From positions 186,001 through 250,000 of the forward strand of contig NZ_RQJO01000017.1 in assembly GCF_003858635.1 (NCBI RefSeq): DNA of 64,000 bases, in the 5' to 3' direction. Of the stretch, positions 26,511 through 35,219 are shown piece after piece. Every line of letters begins with the position of its first letter. Positions within the stretch are counted from its first letter, which is position 1. Source of the stretch: Larkinella rosea. GTDB taxonomy: Bacteria > Bacteroidota > Bacteroidia > Cytophagales > Spirosomataceae. The translations under genes and the position numbers were made by a program. The notes under the pieces were generated by a model. That model saw nothing but the letters and a program-made list of their open reading frames with translations. It made no database searches and was not told the origin of the DNA.

Positions 26511-27194
26511 ATGGAGTCCTCGAATACGTTATTTATTCTAATTACGCTGCTGTTGGGTGGGTTCGGCGGTGTGGCCCTGACAAACTGGTGGCGCAAAAAG
26601 AAATCGGCACCGGTAACCGACGTGCGGAAAGAGTCCACGATGTTACTGGATCGGATCGAAAAGGTATTTAAAGTAGTCATGGCTGAAGGTTATTTTACCG
26701 AAATACTGAGTTATCAGGACGATAAAAAGTTTTTGTATTTCATAAATGACCCTAAAAAAGCGTTAATCATTGCGAAGGCAAAAGTGTTGGTGGGGTTCGA
26801 TTTTGCGAAAATCCGGTTCCGGCAGCCGGAATCTGGCGAAAAGAAACTGATCATCGAGTCATTTCCCGAACCGCAGGTGTTGTCGATCGATACCGATTAT
26901 AAGTTTTACGATATTGATCCGGGTTACCTGAATCATTTCCGGAGTGAGGATTACACCCGCTTGCTCGATGAGTCGAAACAGACGATGCTGGAGAAGGCGA
27001 TGGAAAGCGATTTGCCCCGGATTGCGAACAACCAGATTCAGTTCATGATGTATCAACTGGCCGACTCGATGGGCTGGCAACTCGAACTGCCGGAAGCCGA
27101 ACAGCGTAAATTGAACGAAATAAACGAACAGTATAACCTCCTGAAAGCCGAACCCAAGGCGTTGCCGGGGGATATTCTGGATGAAGATAACTAA
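26511..27194 (+). CDS. DUF4230 membrane-anchored protein
   Basis: 227 residues. An N-terminal membrane segment (TLFILITLLLGGFGGVAL) is followed by basic residues, then a DUF4230 domain: KVVMAEGYFTEILSYQDDKK, then KALIIAKAKVLVGFDFAKI, and SFPEPQVLSIDTDYKFYDI. The family is conserved in Bacteroidota and of unknown activity. It ends 3 bp before an M1 peptidase gene and shares the promoter at 26460-26490, so a joint envelope function is possible. Confidence 0.9.
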   Translation: MESSNTLFILITLLLGGFGGVALTNWWRKKKSAPVTDVRKESTMLLDRIEKVFKVVMAEGYFTEILSYQDDKKFLYFINDPKKALIIAKAKVLVGFDFAKIRFRQPESGEKKLIIESFPEPQVLSIDTDYKFYDIDPGYLNHFRSEDYTRLLDESKQTMLEKAMESDLPRIANNQIQFMMYQLADSMGWQLELPEAEQRKLNEINEQYNLLKAEPKALPGDILDEDN

Positions 27195-27197
27195 CGC

Positions 27198-29216
27198 ATG
27201 AAAGCACCTTTCCCCGAAAGTAGACTGCGCAAACAGGTTCAGCTCGTGATCCTGTTTTTATTTTGCCTTACCGCATCGGCCCAATCGCCCGACGAGGGCG
27301 TGGCGGCTTGTCAACACACCCGATTGAACTACTTCGGTTCGCTGGCGAAAACCGGGCGTTCGGCCCGCATCCAGTATCCCGGTGATGCAACGATCGACAT
27401 CACCTATTACAAACTTGACCTGAATATTACCTACACACCCAACTACCTGCGCGGGGCTGCAACCGTCGGTTTGAAAAGTGTTGGCGATAACCTGACCCGG
27501 TTTTTTCTGGATTTGGATACTAGTCTGAAGGTGGATTCGGTGAAAACCGGTGCGCAGAAACTCGTTTTTTCACAGCAGAACAATCAGCTTTCCATCACAC
27601 CAGCGCAAACCCTTGGCAAAGGTCAGGCGTTGACAGTTACGGTCTTTTACCAGGGCGTGCCGGGATCAAAAGGGATAGGAAGTTTTGTGTTTGAAACACA
27701 CGGTTCTCAAAACCAACCGGTTATCTGGAGCCTGAGCGAGCCTTATGGTTCCAGTGAATGGTTTCCGTGTAAAGACACGCCGGGCGATAAAGCGGATTCG
27801 TCGGATGTCTGGATTACGGCTCCCAAACAGTTTGTTTCGGTTTCGAACGGTCGGCTGGAAAAAATGATCGAAAATGCCGACGATACCCGCACCTATCGCT
27901 GGCGAAACCGCTACCCGATTGCCCAGTACCTGATTTCGGTGGCGATGAGCAATTACGCGCTTTACGAGCAAACCTTCCGCCCAACGCCCACCGATTCGAT
28001 GCCGGTGACGCATTATGTGTATCCCGAAGGGCTGACCGACAACTTCCGGAAAACGCTCGATCAGACCACGAACATGCTGGATGTGTTCACGAAATATTTT
28101 GGACCGTACCCGTTTCTGAAGGAAAAATACGGACACGCGCAGTTTGGCTGGGGCGGTGGCATGGAGCATCAGACCATCAGCTCGATGGGGGCATTTAACA
28201 CCGATATCATGGCGCACGAGCTGGCGCACCAGTGGTTTGGCGACAAAATTACCTGCAAAACCTGGGAGCATATCTGGCTCAACGAAGGCTTTGCGTCGTA
28301 CGCGGAAGCGCTGTATCGGGAAGCCGTCGGCGGAACGGCATCCTACCGCTCTTACATGAGTGCGTATTTGCTTCTTGCCCGCCGGGCGCGTGGAACGATC
28401 TTCGTGCAGGACCTAACCAATGTGAGCAACGTTTTCGATGCCAACCGCACGTATTACAAAGGAGCTACCGTTTTGCACATGCTCCGGGGCGTGGTGGGCG
28501 ATCAGAAGTTTAAGGAGATCCTCCAGAAATACGCGGCATCGGCCTTTGCCTACAACTCGGCGACGACCGAAGATTTTGTCACCATTGCGTCGCAGGTGTA
28601 CGGGCAATCGCTCGATTATTTTTTCAGGCAGTGGATCTACGGCGAAAATTATCCGTCGTATCAGGTCAAATGGAGCAGTGGCGCCATCGCCAGTCAGCCT
28701 AATCGATTCCGGGTACAACTGCGTCTGCAACAAAGCACCAGCACCGCCAATCCGACGTTTTTCACGATGCCGGTTCCGGTGAAAGTGCTGACCTCAGTGG
28801 GCGATACGACAATTGCGGTTTTTAACAACAGCGCCGATCAAACGTTTGAACTGACCGTCAGAGGGCAACCCACTGAAGTTCAAATTGATCCGGATAACTG
28901 GATTTTGAAACAGGTCGAAGTGACGGAGGTGATTACTGCCTTGAACGATCCCGTTTCCATCACACAACTGACGGTTTTGCCTAACCCCACCCGTGATCAA
29001 CTGACGGCCCAGGTCGATGTCGCCAAACCCTTTACGGGACGACTGGCGTTAACGAATCTGGCGGGGCAGGAAGTCATTACCTTGTCCGACCGGCCGTTCA
29101 CAACGGGCCGCCATATCATTTCCTGGCCGGTACAGCAACTGCCCGTTGGTCGGTATCAGTTGACCCTCACAACCGGCAAAAACCGGGTATCGAAGGCGGT
29201 TTTGATTGTAAAATAA
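27198..29216 (+). CDS. Secreted M1-family aminopeptidase with T9SS sorting domain
   Basis: 672 residues. A signal peptide ending TASAQS is followed by an M1 N-terminal beta domain (about 55-250), then the catalytic domain with the exopeptidase motif GGGMEHQTISS and the zinc site HELAH (His340, catalytic Glu341, His344) with the third ligand Glu363 in NEGFAS. A beta domain and a T9SS type A tail follow (LTVLPNPTRDQL ... LPVGRYQLTLTTGK). All catalytic residues are intact. It should trim peptides outside the cell for amino-acid uptake. Its stop codon lies within the hairpin shared with the converging BNR gene. Confidence 0.95.
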   Translation: MKAPFPESRLRKQVQLVILFLFCLTASAQSPDEGVAACQHTRLNYFGSLAKTGRSARIQYPGDATIDITYYKLDLNITYTPNYLRGAATVGLKSVGDNLTRFFLDLDTSLKVDSVKTGAQKLVFSQQNNQLSITPAQTLGKGQALTVTVFYQGVPGSKGIGSFVFETHGSQNQPVIWSLSEPYGSSEWFPCKDTPGDKADSSDVWITAPKQFVSVSNGRLEKMIENADDTRTYRWRNRYPIAQYLISVAMSNYALYEQTFRPTPTDSMPVTHYVYPEGLTDNFRKTLDQTTNMLDVFTKYFGPYPFLKEKYGHAQFGWGGGMEHQTISSMGAFNTDIMAHELAHQWFGDKITCKTWEHIWLNEGFASYAEALYREAVGGTASYRSYMSAYLLLARRARGTIFVQDLTNVSNVFDANRTYYKGATVLHMLRGVVGDQKFKEILQKYAASAFAYNSATTEDFVTIASQVYGQSLDYFFRQWIYGENYPSYQVKWSSGAIASQPNRFRVQLRLQQSTSTANPTFFTMPVPVKVLTSVGDTTIAVFNNSADQTFELTVRGQPTEVQIDPDNWILKQVEVTEVITALNDPVSITQLTVLPNPTRDQLTAQVDVAKPFTGRLALTNLAGQEVITLSDRPFTTGRHIISWPVQQLPVGRYQLTLTTGKNRVSKAVLIVK

Positions 29217-29260
29217 AATGAACAATAAATAAGTGCGCCAGCTATTTAGTGTTCATTTTA
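29214..29260. terminator. Bidirectional hairpin containing both stop codons
   Basis: TAAAATGAACA (29214-29224) pairs perfectly with 29250-29260. An inner AAATA/TATTT stem follows after a 2-nt internal loop. The stop codons of the M1 gene and of the converging BNR gene both lie in the arms. Confidence 0.7.
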
Positions 29261-30707
29261 CAACGACCGGTTTTTCAAAATCCGCTTTCATCTCCGCCGG
29301 TAACTGAAAGACCTGCCCCTGCCGGTTGCCGAAATAAAGAAAAGAAGCCGACGGTTTTCGGGCGTTGCCATCCGCCCAGAACGCGTAAAAACCAGGATTG
29401 GCGGCCACCGGCCGTCGCGGATATGTGTGGTTCCGGACGCTGTTCTGCGTTACGGTTTTCACGGACTTCCAGGTTTTTCCGGCATCGCGGCTTTCCAGCA
29501 TCGCCAGTTCGCCACCCGTACCAAACGGCTGCGGACCCGCTTCAACGGAGCCAATGATTCGCCAGAGGTTCCCTTCCACGTACAGCGAACCCATGTCGTA
29601 GTTGTGGTCCGATTGCGTAACGGTATGAATGTCCCAGTGCTGGCCGGTCCAGTGGGCAACGTGCCACTCGTAAGGTCCGTTGCCCGGCCCCGGTTCCGGG
29701 CCTTTGCTGGTGATGTACAGGATGATCGGGCGGTTTTGGGAATCGTAATTCACATCCCCGATGTATACATTCTGGCGCAGTTTCCGGTAGTCATTCACCA
29801 AAGCCGGATTGAGCGTGTCCTTTAATGGCAACTGAACCGGTTTTCCGTCGGCGGTATGCCAGCTTTTGCCAAAGTCGTCGGTTTCCACGTAATACAGATT
29901 GGTGCGGTAATCGAGCCCGGCGCCTACTTTGGTGTTCGGATGGTAATTAAAGGCGCTGCCAATTTTGTTCCCCTTTTGCCCGCTGCTTTGGTAATGCCCT
30001 TCTTCGATGATCGCAATATCCTGCCAGGCCGACCAGTTTTTGCCGTCCGGGCTGGTGATGTAAGCGATGGTTCGGCGGGGTTTATTGGCTCCGTAAACCA
30101 GAACATTCCGGTCGTAATGCGTCATCAGATTGAAAAAACCGCGTCCGTTCTGGTAATAACTTTGGACGTACGAAAAATTCGAGAAGGGTACGGTTTCGCC
30201 TTTTTCGTTTTGGCGGTTAGCGTCAATCCGGTCGAAGGTATCGATGTCGTACGGTTTTCGACTCCGGTGAATGAATGACGGTCGTTCGGTGCCGTGTGAG
30301 GTCGAGAAAATCCAGATATAGCCCTGATTATCAATCTGAATAATCGGATTGTCGTGAGCGTCGTCGGTCTGTTTGTTGAGTAAAAGCGTGGGCCGTGATA
30401 CCATCCCGGTTTTGTGATCGAAGAAACCAATCAGGTGACACAACTCGCGGGAAGTGGAGTCGGTGACGCCACCGTAACAGAAAAAAGTCCGTTGAACGGC
30501 GGGAGCATACACCGAAAACGGATAGTGATTGGCCGGATACGTCCCCAAACCGCCACTGTATTTATAGGCGTATTCGTTTTTCGTTGCACCAATAAAATAC
30601 CAGATGCCCCGGTAGCCCGCTGCCTTCCGGTTGAGCGTTTCAACCTGTGAATGCGCCGGAAAAAAAGTAATTACAGCAATGAAAATCAATAGAATACGAG
30701 CCAGCAT
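29253..30707 (-). CDS. Secreted BNR-4 repeat protein (putative glycan-acting)
   Basis: 484 residues from the ATG at 30707 (MLARILLIFIAVITFFPAHSQ), a clear signal peptide; longer starts run into the rqcH gene with a basic non-homologous tail. The mature protein is a beta-propeller-like BNR_4 protein: GYRGIWYFIGATKNEYAYKY, DDAHDNPIIQIDNQGYIWIF, ASP-box-like segments SPDGKNWSAWQD and SRDAGKTWKSV. Relatives include sialidase-fold proteins and polysaccharide lyases. Catalytic residues cannot be assigned. It starts 2 bp after the rqcH stop, an unusual pairing of a secreted protein with a ribosome-rescue factor. Confidence 0.85.
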   Translation of the reverse strand: MLARILLIFIAVITFFPAHSQVETLNRKAAGYRGIWYFIGATKNEYAYKYSGGLGTYPANHYPFSVYAPAVQRTFFCYGGVTDSTSRELCHLIGFFDHKTGMVSRPTLLLNKQTDDAHDNPIIQIDNQGYIWIFSTSHGTERPSFIHRSRKPYDIDTFDRIDANRQNEKGETVPFSNFSYVQSYYQNGRGFFNLMTHYDRNVLVYGANKPRRTIAYITSPDGKNWSAWQDIAIIEEGHYQSSGQKGNKIGSAFNYHPNTKVGAGLDYRTNLYYVETDDFGKSWHTADGKPVQLPLKDTLNPALVNDYRKLRQNVYIGDVNYDSQNRPIILYITSKGPEPGPGNGPYEWHVAHWTGQHWDIHTVTQSDHNYDMGSLYVEGNLWRIIGSVEAGPQPFGTGGELAMLESRDAGKTWKSVKTVTQNSVRNHTYPRRPVAANPGFYAFWADGNARKPSASFLYFGNRQGQVFQLPAEMKADFEKPVVVK

Positions 30708-30709
30708 GG

Positions 30710-32311
30710 TTAGGTTGTTTTGAGTAATCCTTCGTCTTTCGGCACTACGAGAATCACTTCTTCTTTCTCTACTTTTACCTGCCCGGCCGCCAGCCCTTTG
30801 GGTTTGCGAACGAACTTTTTTGGGGTGTAAATAACCGGGCAAAGCGAATCCGTCCGGCGTTTGGAATACCAGGCCGCCAGTTCGGCCGCCCGCTCGATAA
30901 CGGTTTTCGGAAACGGTTTCCCGGCTTTGTATTTAATGATGACGTGCGAACCCGACACATCGCGGGCGTGGAGCCATAGATCGTCTTTGTAGGCGTATTG
31001 CTGGGTCAGCAGGTCGTTGTTTTTCGCATTCCGGCCAATCAAAATTACGAAGCCCTCATGGATGATCTGTTTGAAAAGCGGAGCGGTACCATCGGCGGCT
31101 TTTTCTTCTTTAATTGGATTGGCTTTCAGGTATTTCCGTAATTCCCGCAACGATTCGATCGGTTCAATTCCCGCGATCTGCTGCTGAATTTCCTGAATTT
31201 CACGCTCCCGGTTTTCAAGTTGTTCCTGAAGAAGCGTGGTTTCTATTTTTTCGTTTTTGGCCTTTCGGTAATAGTGTTCCGCATTTTTCTGCGGAGTTAA
31301 ATCCGGTTTAAGTTTGATTTTGATGGGCTTATTCCGGTAAAAATCGTCCAGTTCCACCACTTCGGGCGAGCGCGAACCGGGACTTTCGGGAATCTGGTGG
31401 AGATTGGCCATCAGAATGTTGGCAACTTCTTCATTCTTAACGGCTTCGTCTAAACCGATGAGCCGTTGCAGGTTGGCGTCGATGTAGGCCTGCGTCTTTT
31501 TTAACCGCTTTTCCAACAACCGCAACGCTTCTCCCTTCTCGCGGCTCAGCGTGTTTTGTCCCATAAACGCCGAATAAAACCGGTTACTGGCGGCCAGCGG
31601 ATCGGTAAATTCCTGCCGGATTTCACCGTAGGGCAGGAGCGAGAGCGTCGGTTTATGCTGAAAAGTGGTCAGATAAAACCGAGGGTGCGTCAGTTGCTGA
31701 ACAGTTTCCTGAATCAGCTCCCATTTTTCTTTTTCTCCTTTTTCCTGTATTCCCTTCTCCTCCAGATACGCATTGACCAGTTTGCCGAAGGTTGGAAACA
31801 GCTTTCGGTGATCAAAACCGCTTTGCTCGTAGGCTTCCCACGACTGGTCGAGCGGACGGTCGAGGGCCGACCGAATTAGTTGGGTATCGGTAGTCAGTTT
31901 GTTATTGAACAATTCGACGACTTCGTCCTGCGAGAAAATGAGCAGATTGGGGCGGTTACCGAAAAATTTGAACAACAACGTAAAACCGCCTTCGAGCGTA
32001 ATTCCCAGACAGCGCTCGTTCAAAAATGAGCGAACGGCCACGACTTCGCGGTCGTAATATTCCTCGAACAAATCGACGCTGTTGATGCGCGCGCGCTGGA
32101 TGCTTTCGGGAAATAATAAGCCTGAAAAATCCGGTCGGAGGGTGGCTTTGATGAAAAAGGGGCGGTAAAAATTGATTTTTCCCCGGGCGTGGGCGAACAC
32201 CAAAACCAGCTCGTCGCGATCCTGACTGAAACATTCCATGAATTTCAGGCCGGTGAGCTGCGGTTCCAGCGATGGGGCAAGCTGGCGGAGAAAATAATAA
32301 TTGGTGTGCAT
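30710..32311 (-). CDS. rqcH: RqcH/NEMF-like ribosome quality-control factor (NFACT protein)
   Basis: 533 residues. The NFACT-N domain starts MHTNYYFLRQLAPSLEPQL, followed by FSQDRDELVLVF and LFKFFGNRPNLLIF. A long charged coiled coil lies in the middle (about 265-400, ENREREIQEIQQQIAGIE), and the NFACT-R (DUF814) domain is near 410-520 with FVILIGRNAKNNDLLT and DLWLHARDVSGSHVIIK. RqcH binds stalled 50S-peptidyl-tRNA complexes and recruits tRNA-Ala to add C-terminal alanine tails. The N-terminus is conserved, which fixes the start at 32311 and places it right after the predicted promoter. Confidence 0.93.
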   Translation of the reverse strand: MHTNYYFLRQLAPSLEPQLTGLKFMECFSQDRDELVLVFAHARGKINFYRPFFIKATLRPDFSGLLFPESIQRARINSVDLFEEYYDREVVAVRSFLNERCLGITLEGGFTLLFKFFGNRPNLLIFSQDEVVELFNNKLTTDTQLIRSALDRPLDQSWEAYEQSGFDHRKLFPTFGKLVNAYLEEKGIQEKGEKEKWELIQETVQQLTHPRFYLTTFQHKPTLSLLPYGEIRQEFTDPLAASNRFYSAFMGQNTLSREKGEALRLLEKRLKKTQAYIDANLQRLIGLDEAVKNEEVANILMANLHQIPESPGSRSPEVVELDDFYRNKPIKIKLKPDLTPQKNAEHYYRKAKNEKIETTLLQEQLENREREIQEIQQQIAGIEPIESLRELRKYLKANPIKEEKAADGTAPLFKQIIHEGFVILIGRNAKNNDLLTQQYAYKDDLWLHARDVSGSHVIIKYKAGKPFPKTVIERAAELAAWYSKRRTDSLCPVIYTPKKFVRKPKGLAAGQVKVEKEEVILVVPKDEGLLKTT

Positions 32312-32317
32312 ACCCTA

Positions 32318-32325
32318 CAAAAGTA
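32318..32325 (-). promoter_or_regulatory. -7 box immediately upstream of rqcH
   Basis: Minus-strand TACTTTTG is an exact TAnnTTTG match ending 6 bp before the ATG at 32311. With the usual distance the transcript would start at or next to the ATG, so a leaderless mRNA is possible. No -33 TTTG is seen at 19 bp. Confidence 0.45.
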
Positions 32326-32384
32326 CCGCTCCAAACAATTTTCCCTACTTCCGGTTAAATTCTTATACCAAATAAGCTGAAATC

Positions 32385-32588
32385 ATGGCACACAACAAAA
32401 CGACGAACCTGCCCGGTTCGAACGATAAGCAGCCCGGTTCAGACAATAACCGGAATTACAACGCCCGCGATACGTCCGGACAAACACCGAATATGGCCCA
32501 AAGCCGGTCGAATCAACACAAAAGTAAGCAGGATAACGGCGGAAAAGGGAACAGCAATATGCTGAACGAGAGCGATCCCGGAAAGTAG
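32385..32588 (+). CDS. Small hydrophilic protein, probably disordered
   Basis: 67 residues with no hydrophobic core: Asn 15, many Gln, Ser, Lys, Gly and Asp. It starts MAHNKTTNLPGSNDKQPG and ends MLNESDPGK. Such short disordered proteins occur as stress or desiccation-type (hydrophilin-like) proteins, but no family is recognised. It is divergent from rqcH with a 73-bp gap and is followed by a 45-bp imperfect inverted repeat. Confidence 0.65.
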   Translation: MAHNKTTNLPGSNDKQPGSDNNRNYNARDTSGQTPNMAQSRSNQHKSKQDNGGKGNSNMLNESDPGK

Positions 32589-32603
32589 ATAAAGGAGGAA
32601 ACT

Positions 32604-32703
32604 AAAAGGAATATAGCGTATTGAAAAACGAATATTGAATAGCGAAGTAGAAAAAGTCACTTCATTATTCGATATTCGTTACTCGATACGCTTTATTCCT
32701 TTT
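32604..32703. repeat. Imperfect 45-bp inverted repeat of GAATA words
   Basis: Arms 32604-32648 (AAAAGGAATATAGCG...) and 32659-32703 pair at 38 of 45 positions around a 10-nt loop. Some of the differences keep G-U pairing. Vocabulary (GAATATTGAATAGCGAA, CGAATATCGAAT) matches the repeat at 25211-25277. It ends 21 bp before the next start codon. Confidence 0.75.
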
Positions 32704-32724
32704 TTACCTTTTCCTAACCCTTCT

Positions 32725-33909
32725 ATGTTCGATTTGCGAACAATCCGGCAAGAACTCAATCAGGAGTTGAAAGATATTCTGGCTTATTGGCAAAAATACG
32801 GTCCTGACCCGATTGAGGGCTACTATGGGCAAGTCGATTACCAGAATGTGCCAAAAACCGATGCCGCCAAGGGCATTGTGCTCAACAGCCGCATCGTCTG
32901 GACATTTGCGGCAGCCGCCCGGCATATGCAGCACGACGAGTATCTACCCTACGCCGAACGGGCCTACAACTACATCGATAAGCATTTCCGGGATAAAGAA
33001 CACGGCGGAGTTTACTGGTCGGTCGATTACAAAGGCGAGCCGCTGCAAACCTTCAAGCAGCAATACGGACAGGCGTTTGCCATTTATGGGCTGAGCGAAT
33101 ATTACCGCGCCAGCAAACACCAGCCCGCGCTCGATTTTGCCAAAGAAATTTACAACAAAATGATCAAACACGCCTACGATCCGAAGCGGGGCGGTTTTTA
33201 CGAATGCCTGACCCGCGACTGGTCGGGCATGGCGGAGGAGTATGTGATCAGCAAAAAAGACAATCAGGAGAGTAAGACGATGAATACGCACCTCCACATT
33301 CTGGAGGCTTTTACGAATCTGTACCGCGCCTGGCCGGATAAAGGGTTAAATCAGCAGATTCGGAGTTTGATCGATGATTTTACGAAATACATCGTCGATC
33401 CGAAAACCTACCGGATGAACCTGTTCATGGACGACGACTGGAAAGTTCGGAAAACCGCCATTTCCTACGGGCACGATATTGAAGCGTCGTGGTTGCTCGT
33501 CGAATCGGCCGAAGCCCTGCACGACGAAGCGCTGGTCAAGAAAATCAAGACACTTTCGGTCAAAATGGCCCGCGCAGCCGCCACCGGTCTGGCCAGCGAT
33601 GGCGGAATGAATTACGAATACGATCCGAAAGAAAATCACCTTAATCATGAACGCTCGTGGTGGGTGATGGCCGAAGCCATGGTCGGTTTCATGAACGCGT
33701 ATCAGCTCACGAAGGAAAAGCAATTCCTGGATAAGTCATTGAATACCTGGGAGTTTATTAAAAGTTACCTACTGGATAAGAAGAACGGCGAGTGGTACAG
33801 CGGAGTGGACGAAAATCACAAGATCCTCGGCAATTCCAAAATCAGCATGTGGAAATGCCCCTATCACAACGGGCGGGCGTGTATCGAGATGATTGATCGG
33901 TTGGGGTGA
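32725..33909 (+). CDS. AGE-family epimerase, cellobiose 2-epimerase-like
   Basis: 394 residues from the ATG at 32725 (MFDLRTIRQELNQEL), the N-terminus expected for cellobiose 2-epimerases; the in-frame upstream extension only translates the inverted repeat. The (alpha/alpha)6 barrel motifs are present: GGVYWSVDYKGEPL, RGGFYECLTRDWSG, NTHLHILEAFTNLYRAWPD, ISYGHDIEASWLLVESA, HERSWWVMAEAMVG and KCPYHNGRACIEM, covering the catalytic histidines. The enzyme epimerises the reducing-end glucose of beta-1,4 disaccharides to mannose. Mannobiose or N-acylglucosamine specificity is not excluded. Confidence 0.88.
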   Translation: MFDLRTIRQELNQELKDILAYWQKYGPDPIEGYYGQVDYQNVPKTDAAKGIVLNSRIVWTFAAAARHMQHDEYLPYAERAYNYIDKHFRDKEHGGVYWSVDYKGEPLQTFKQQYGQAFAIYGLSEYYRASKHQPALDFAKEIYNKMIKHAYDPKRGGFYECLTRDWSGMAEEYVISKKDNQESKTMNTHLHILEAFTNLYRAWPDKGLNQQIRSLIDDFTKYIVDPKTYRMNLFMDDDWKVRKTAISYGHDIEASWLLVESAEALHDEALVKKIKTLSVKMARAAATGLASDGGMNYEYDPKENHLNHERSWWVMAEAMVGFMNAYQLTKEKQFLDKSLNTWEFIKSYLLDKKNGEWYSGVDENHKILGNSKISMWKCPYHNGRACIEMIDRLG

Positions 33910-34002
33910 AAAAAGGAGGAGAAAGGAGGAGGAGAGGAGAGGAAGAAGGGGGGAGAGAAAAATCGCATTCGTCCTTCTTCCCCTCCTCCTTTCTTCCTCT
34001 TT
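33908..34002. repeat. Homopurine-homopyrimidine inverted repeat between converging genes
   Basis: A run of 55 purines (33908-33962) is followed 9 bp later by 31 pyrimidines (33972-34002). The arms pair imperfectly, sharing AGAAAGGAGGAG and GGAAGAAGG blocks. It overlaps the stop codons of both converging genes. Likely a bidirectional terminator; the mirror-type purine tract could also form a triplex. Confidence 0.65.
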
Positions 34003-34762
34003 ACATTTCAATTTTCAGGCCGTCGTAGCCCAGGCGGATCGAAGCGGGGAGTCGTTTTTCAACCTCCCGGTGCAGGCCAATTTTGTGGCTCATGTGCACG
34101 AAAAAGGTTTGTTCGGGCTGGATTCGTTCCACCAGAGCGATGGCTTGCTCGAGCGTAAAATGGGAAATGTGCGGTTCAATTTGCAAAGCATCGAGCACCA
34201 GAATCTGCGTTCCGTAGACTTTTTCCAGCTCTTCGTCGGAGATGTAATTGAGGTCCGTTAAGTAGGTAAAGTTGTGAATCCGGTAGCCAAAAACCGGTAG
34301 ACGGTGGTGCAACACGTCGATGGGCGTAAACAGAACTCCCTCAATTTCAAACGCTTCGTTCCTGATTTCGTTGAGCTGGATGCGTGGAATGCCGGGGTAT
34401 TTTTTCTCCGCAAAAATGTAGGCGTATTCGGTTTGTAGCTGGCTCAGAACGCGCTTATGGGCATAAACCGGGACATCTTTCCCCTGCAGAAAATTGTAGG
34501 CGCGGACCTCATCCAGCCCGGCCGTGTGGTCTTTGTGTTCGTGCGTAAACAAAACCGCATCCAGCCGCAGAATACCGGTGCGCAACATCTGCTGTCGAAA
34601 ATCCGGACCGGTATCGACAACAAAACTTTTTCCATCAATGTCGAGATGAACGGATGTCCGCAATCGCTTGTCCCGGAAGTCAATCGAGCGGCATACCTCA
34701 CACGCGCAACCAATCAGCGGTACACCGGAGGATGTTCCAGTTCCGAGCAGCGTAACAATCAT
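34001..34762 (-). CDS. MBL-fold metal-dependent hydrolase (PhnP-like)
   Basis: 253 residues. It has VTLLGTGTSSGVPLIGCAC with CEVCRS at the N-terminus, the metallo-beta-lactamase motif THEHKDHTAGLDEVRAYN, then FTPIDVLHHRLPVFGYRI and FTYLTDLNYI, and a final HMSHKIGLH. This is the pattern of the PhnP/lipoate-related MBL phosphodiesterases that cleave cyclic phosphodiesters (for example phosphoribosyl 1,2-cyclic phosphate). The two Cys near the N-terminus may bind a structural zinc, as in PhnP. It is downstream of a response-regulator gene across a hairpin and converges with the epimerase gene. Confidence 0.88.
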   Translation of the reverse strand: MIVTLLGTGTSSGVPLIGCACEVCRSIDFRDKRLRTSVHLDIDGKSFVVDTGPDFRQQMLRTGILRLDAVLFTHEHKDHTAGLDEVRAYNFLQGKDVPVYAHKRVLSQLQTEYAYIFAEKKYPGIPRIQLNEIRNEAFEIEGVLFTPIDVLHHRLPVFGYRIHNFTYLTDLNYISDEELEKVYGTQILVLDALQIEPHISHFTLEQAIALVERIQPEQTFFVHMSHKIGLHREVEKRLPASIRLGYDGLKIEM

Positions 34763-34845
34763 AAGAAGGAAAGCAGCAAGGAGACGGGAGGAAAGAAAAG
34801 CAGTAAAACCCTCTTTACTTTCCTCCTGCCTCCTTTTCTCCTTAT
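34761..34845. repeat. Purine-rich inverted repeat filling the gap between two co-directional genes
   Basis: Left 34779-34800 (AAGGAGACGGGAGGAAAG...) and right 34814-34836 pair imperfectly over about 22 bp. The flanking ATAAG/CTTAT ends overlap the start region of the MBL gene and the stop of the receiver gene. The position fits a terminator between the two minus-strand genes. Confidence 0.55.
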
Positions 34846-35219
34846 TTATCCGTCAGCTGATTCACGACCTCTACCAGTCGGTCGAAGTTCAGGGGTTTTA
34901 CCAGAACATCGTTAAAACCGGCGGTTTTGAATTCTTCTTCCGTATAATTTTTGGCGTTACCGGTAATGGCAACGACGGGCACAGCGGCTTTGTCTTTGTC
35001 GGCCAGCGCCCGAACCCGGCGAACGCATTCCATGCCATCCATGATGGGCATATTAATATCCAGCAGGATGATGCTAAAATCTTCCTTCTCCAGAATTTGC
35101 AGGACCTGTTCCCCATTTTTAACGGAAGTGATGTCGTAATTCTGAAATTCTAGAATTTTGCGGGCAAGGTTCTGGATAACGGAGCTGTCTTCGGCAATCA
35201 GTACTCGTTTGGTAGACAT
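34842..35219 (-). CDS. Single-domain response regulator (receiver only)
   Basis: 125 residues, one CheY-like receiver: acidic pair in VLIAEDSSVIQNL, phospho-acceptor Asp54 in LLDINMPIMDG, switch Thr in VAITGNAKNY, and Lys in VLVKPLNFDRLVEV. There is no output domain, so it acts by protein contact or in a phosphorelay. The hybrid kinase at 4001-7723 has an HPt and needs a receiver partner, but nothing links the two. No kinase is adjacent. Confidence 0.93.
   Translation of the reverse strand: MSTKRVLIAEDSSVIQNLARKILEFQNYDITSVKNGEQVLQILEKEDFSIILLDINMPIMDGMECVRRVRALADKDKAAVPVVAITGNAKNYTEEEFKTAGFNDVLVKPLNFDRLVEVVNQLTDK

Noticed and set aside
32635-32724. In-frame N-terminal extension of the epimerase
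   Set aside because: It translates the 45-bp inverted repeat and is not homologous to cellobiose 2-epimerases.
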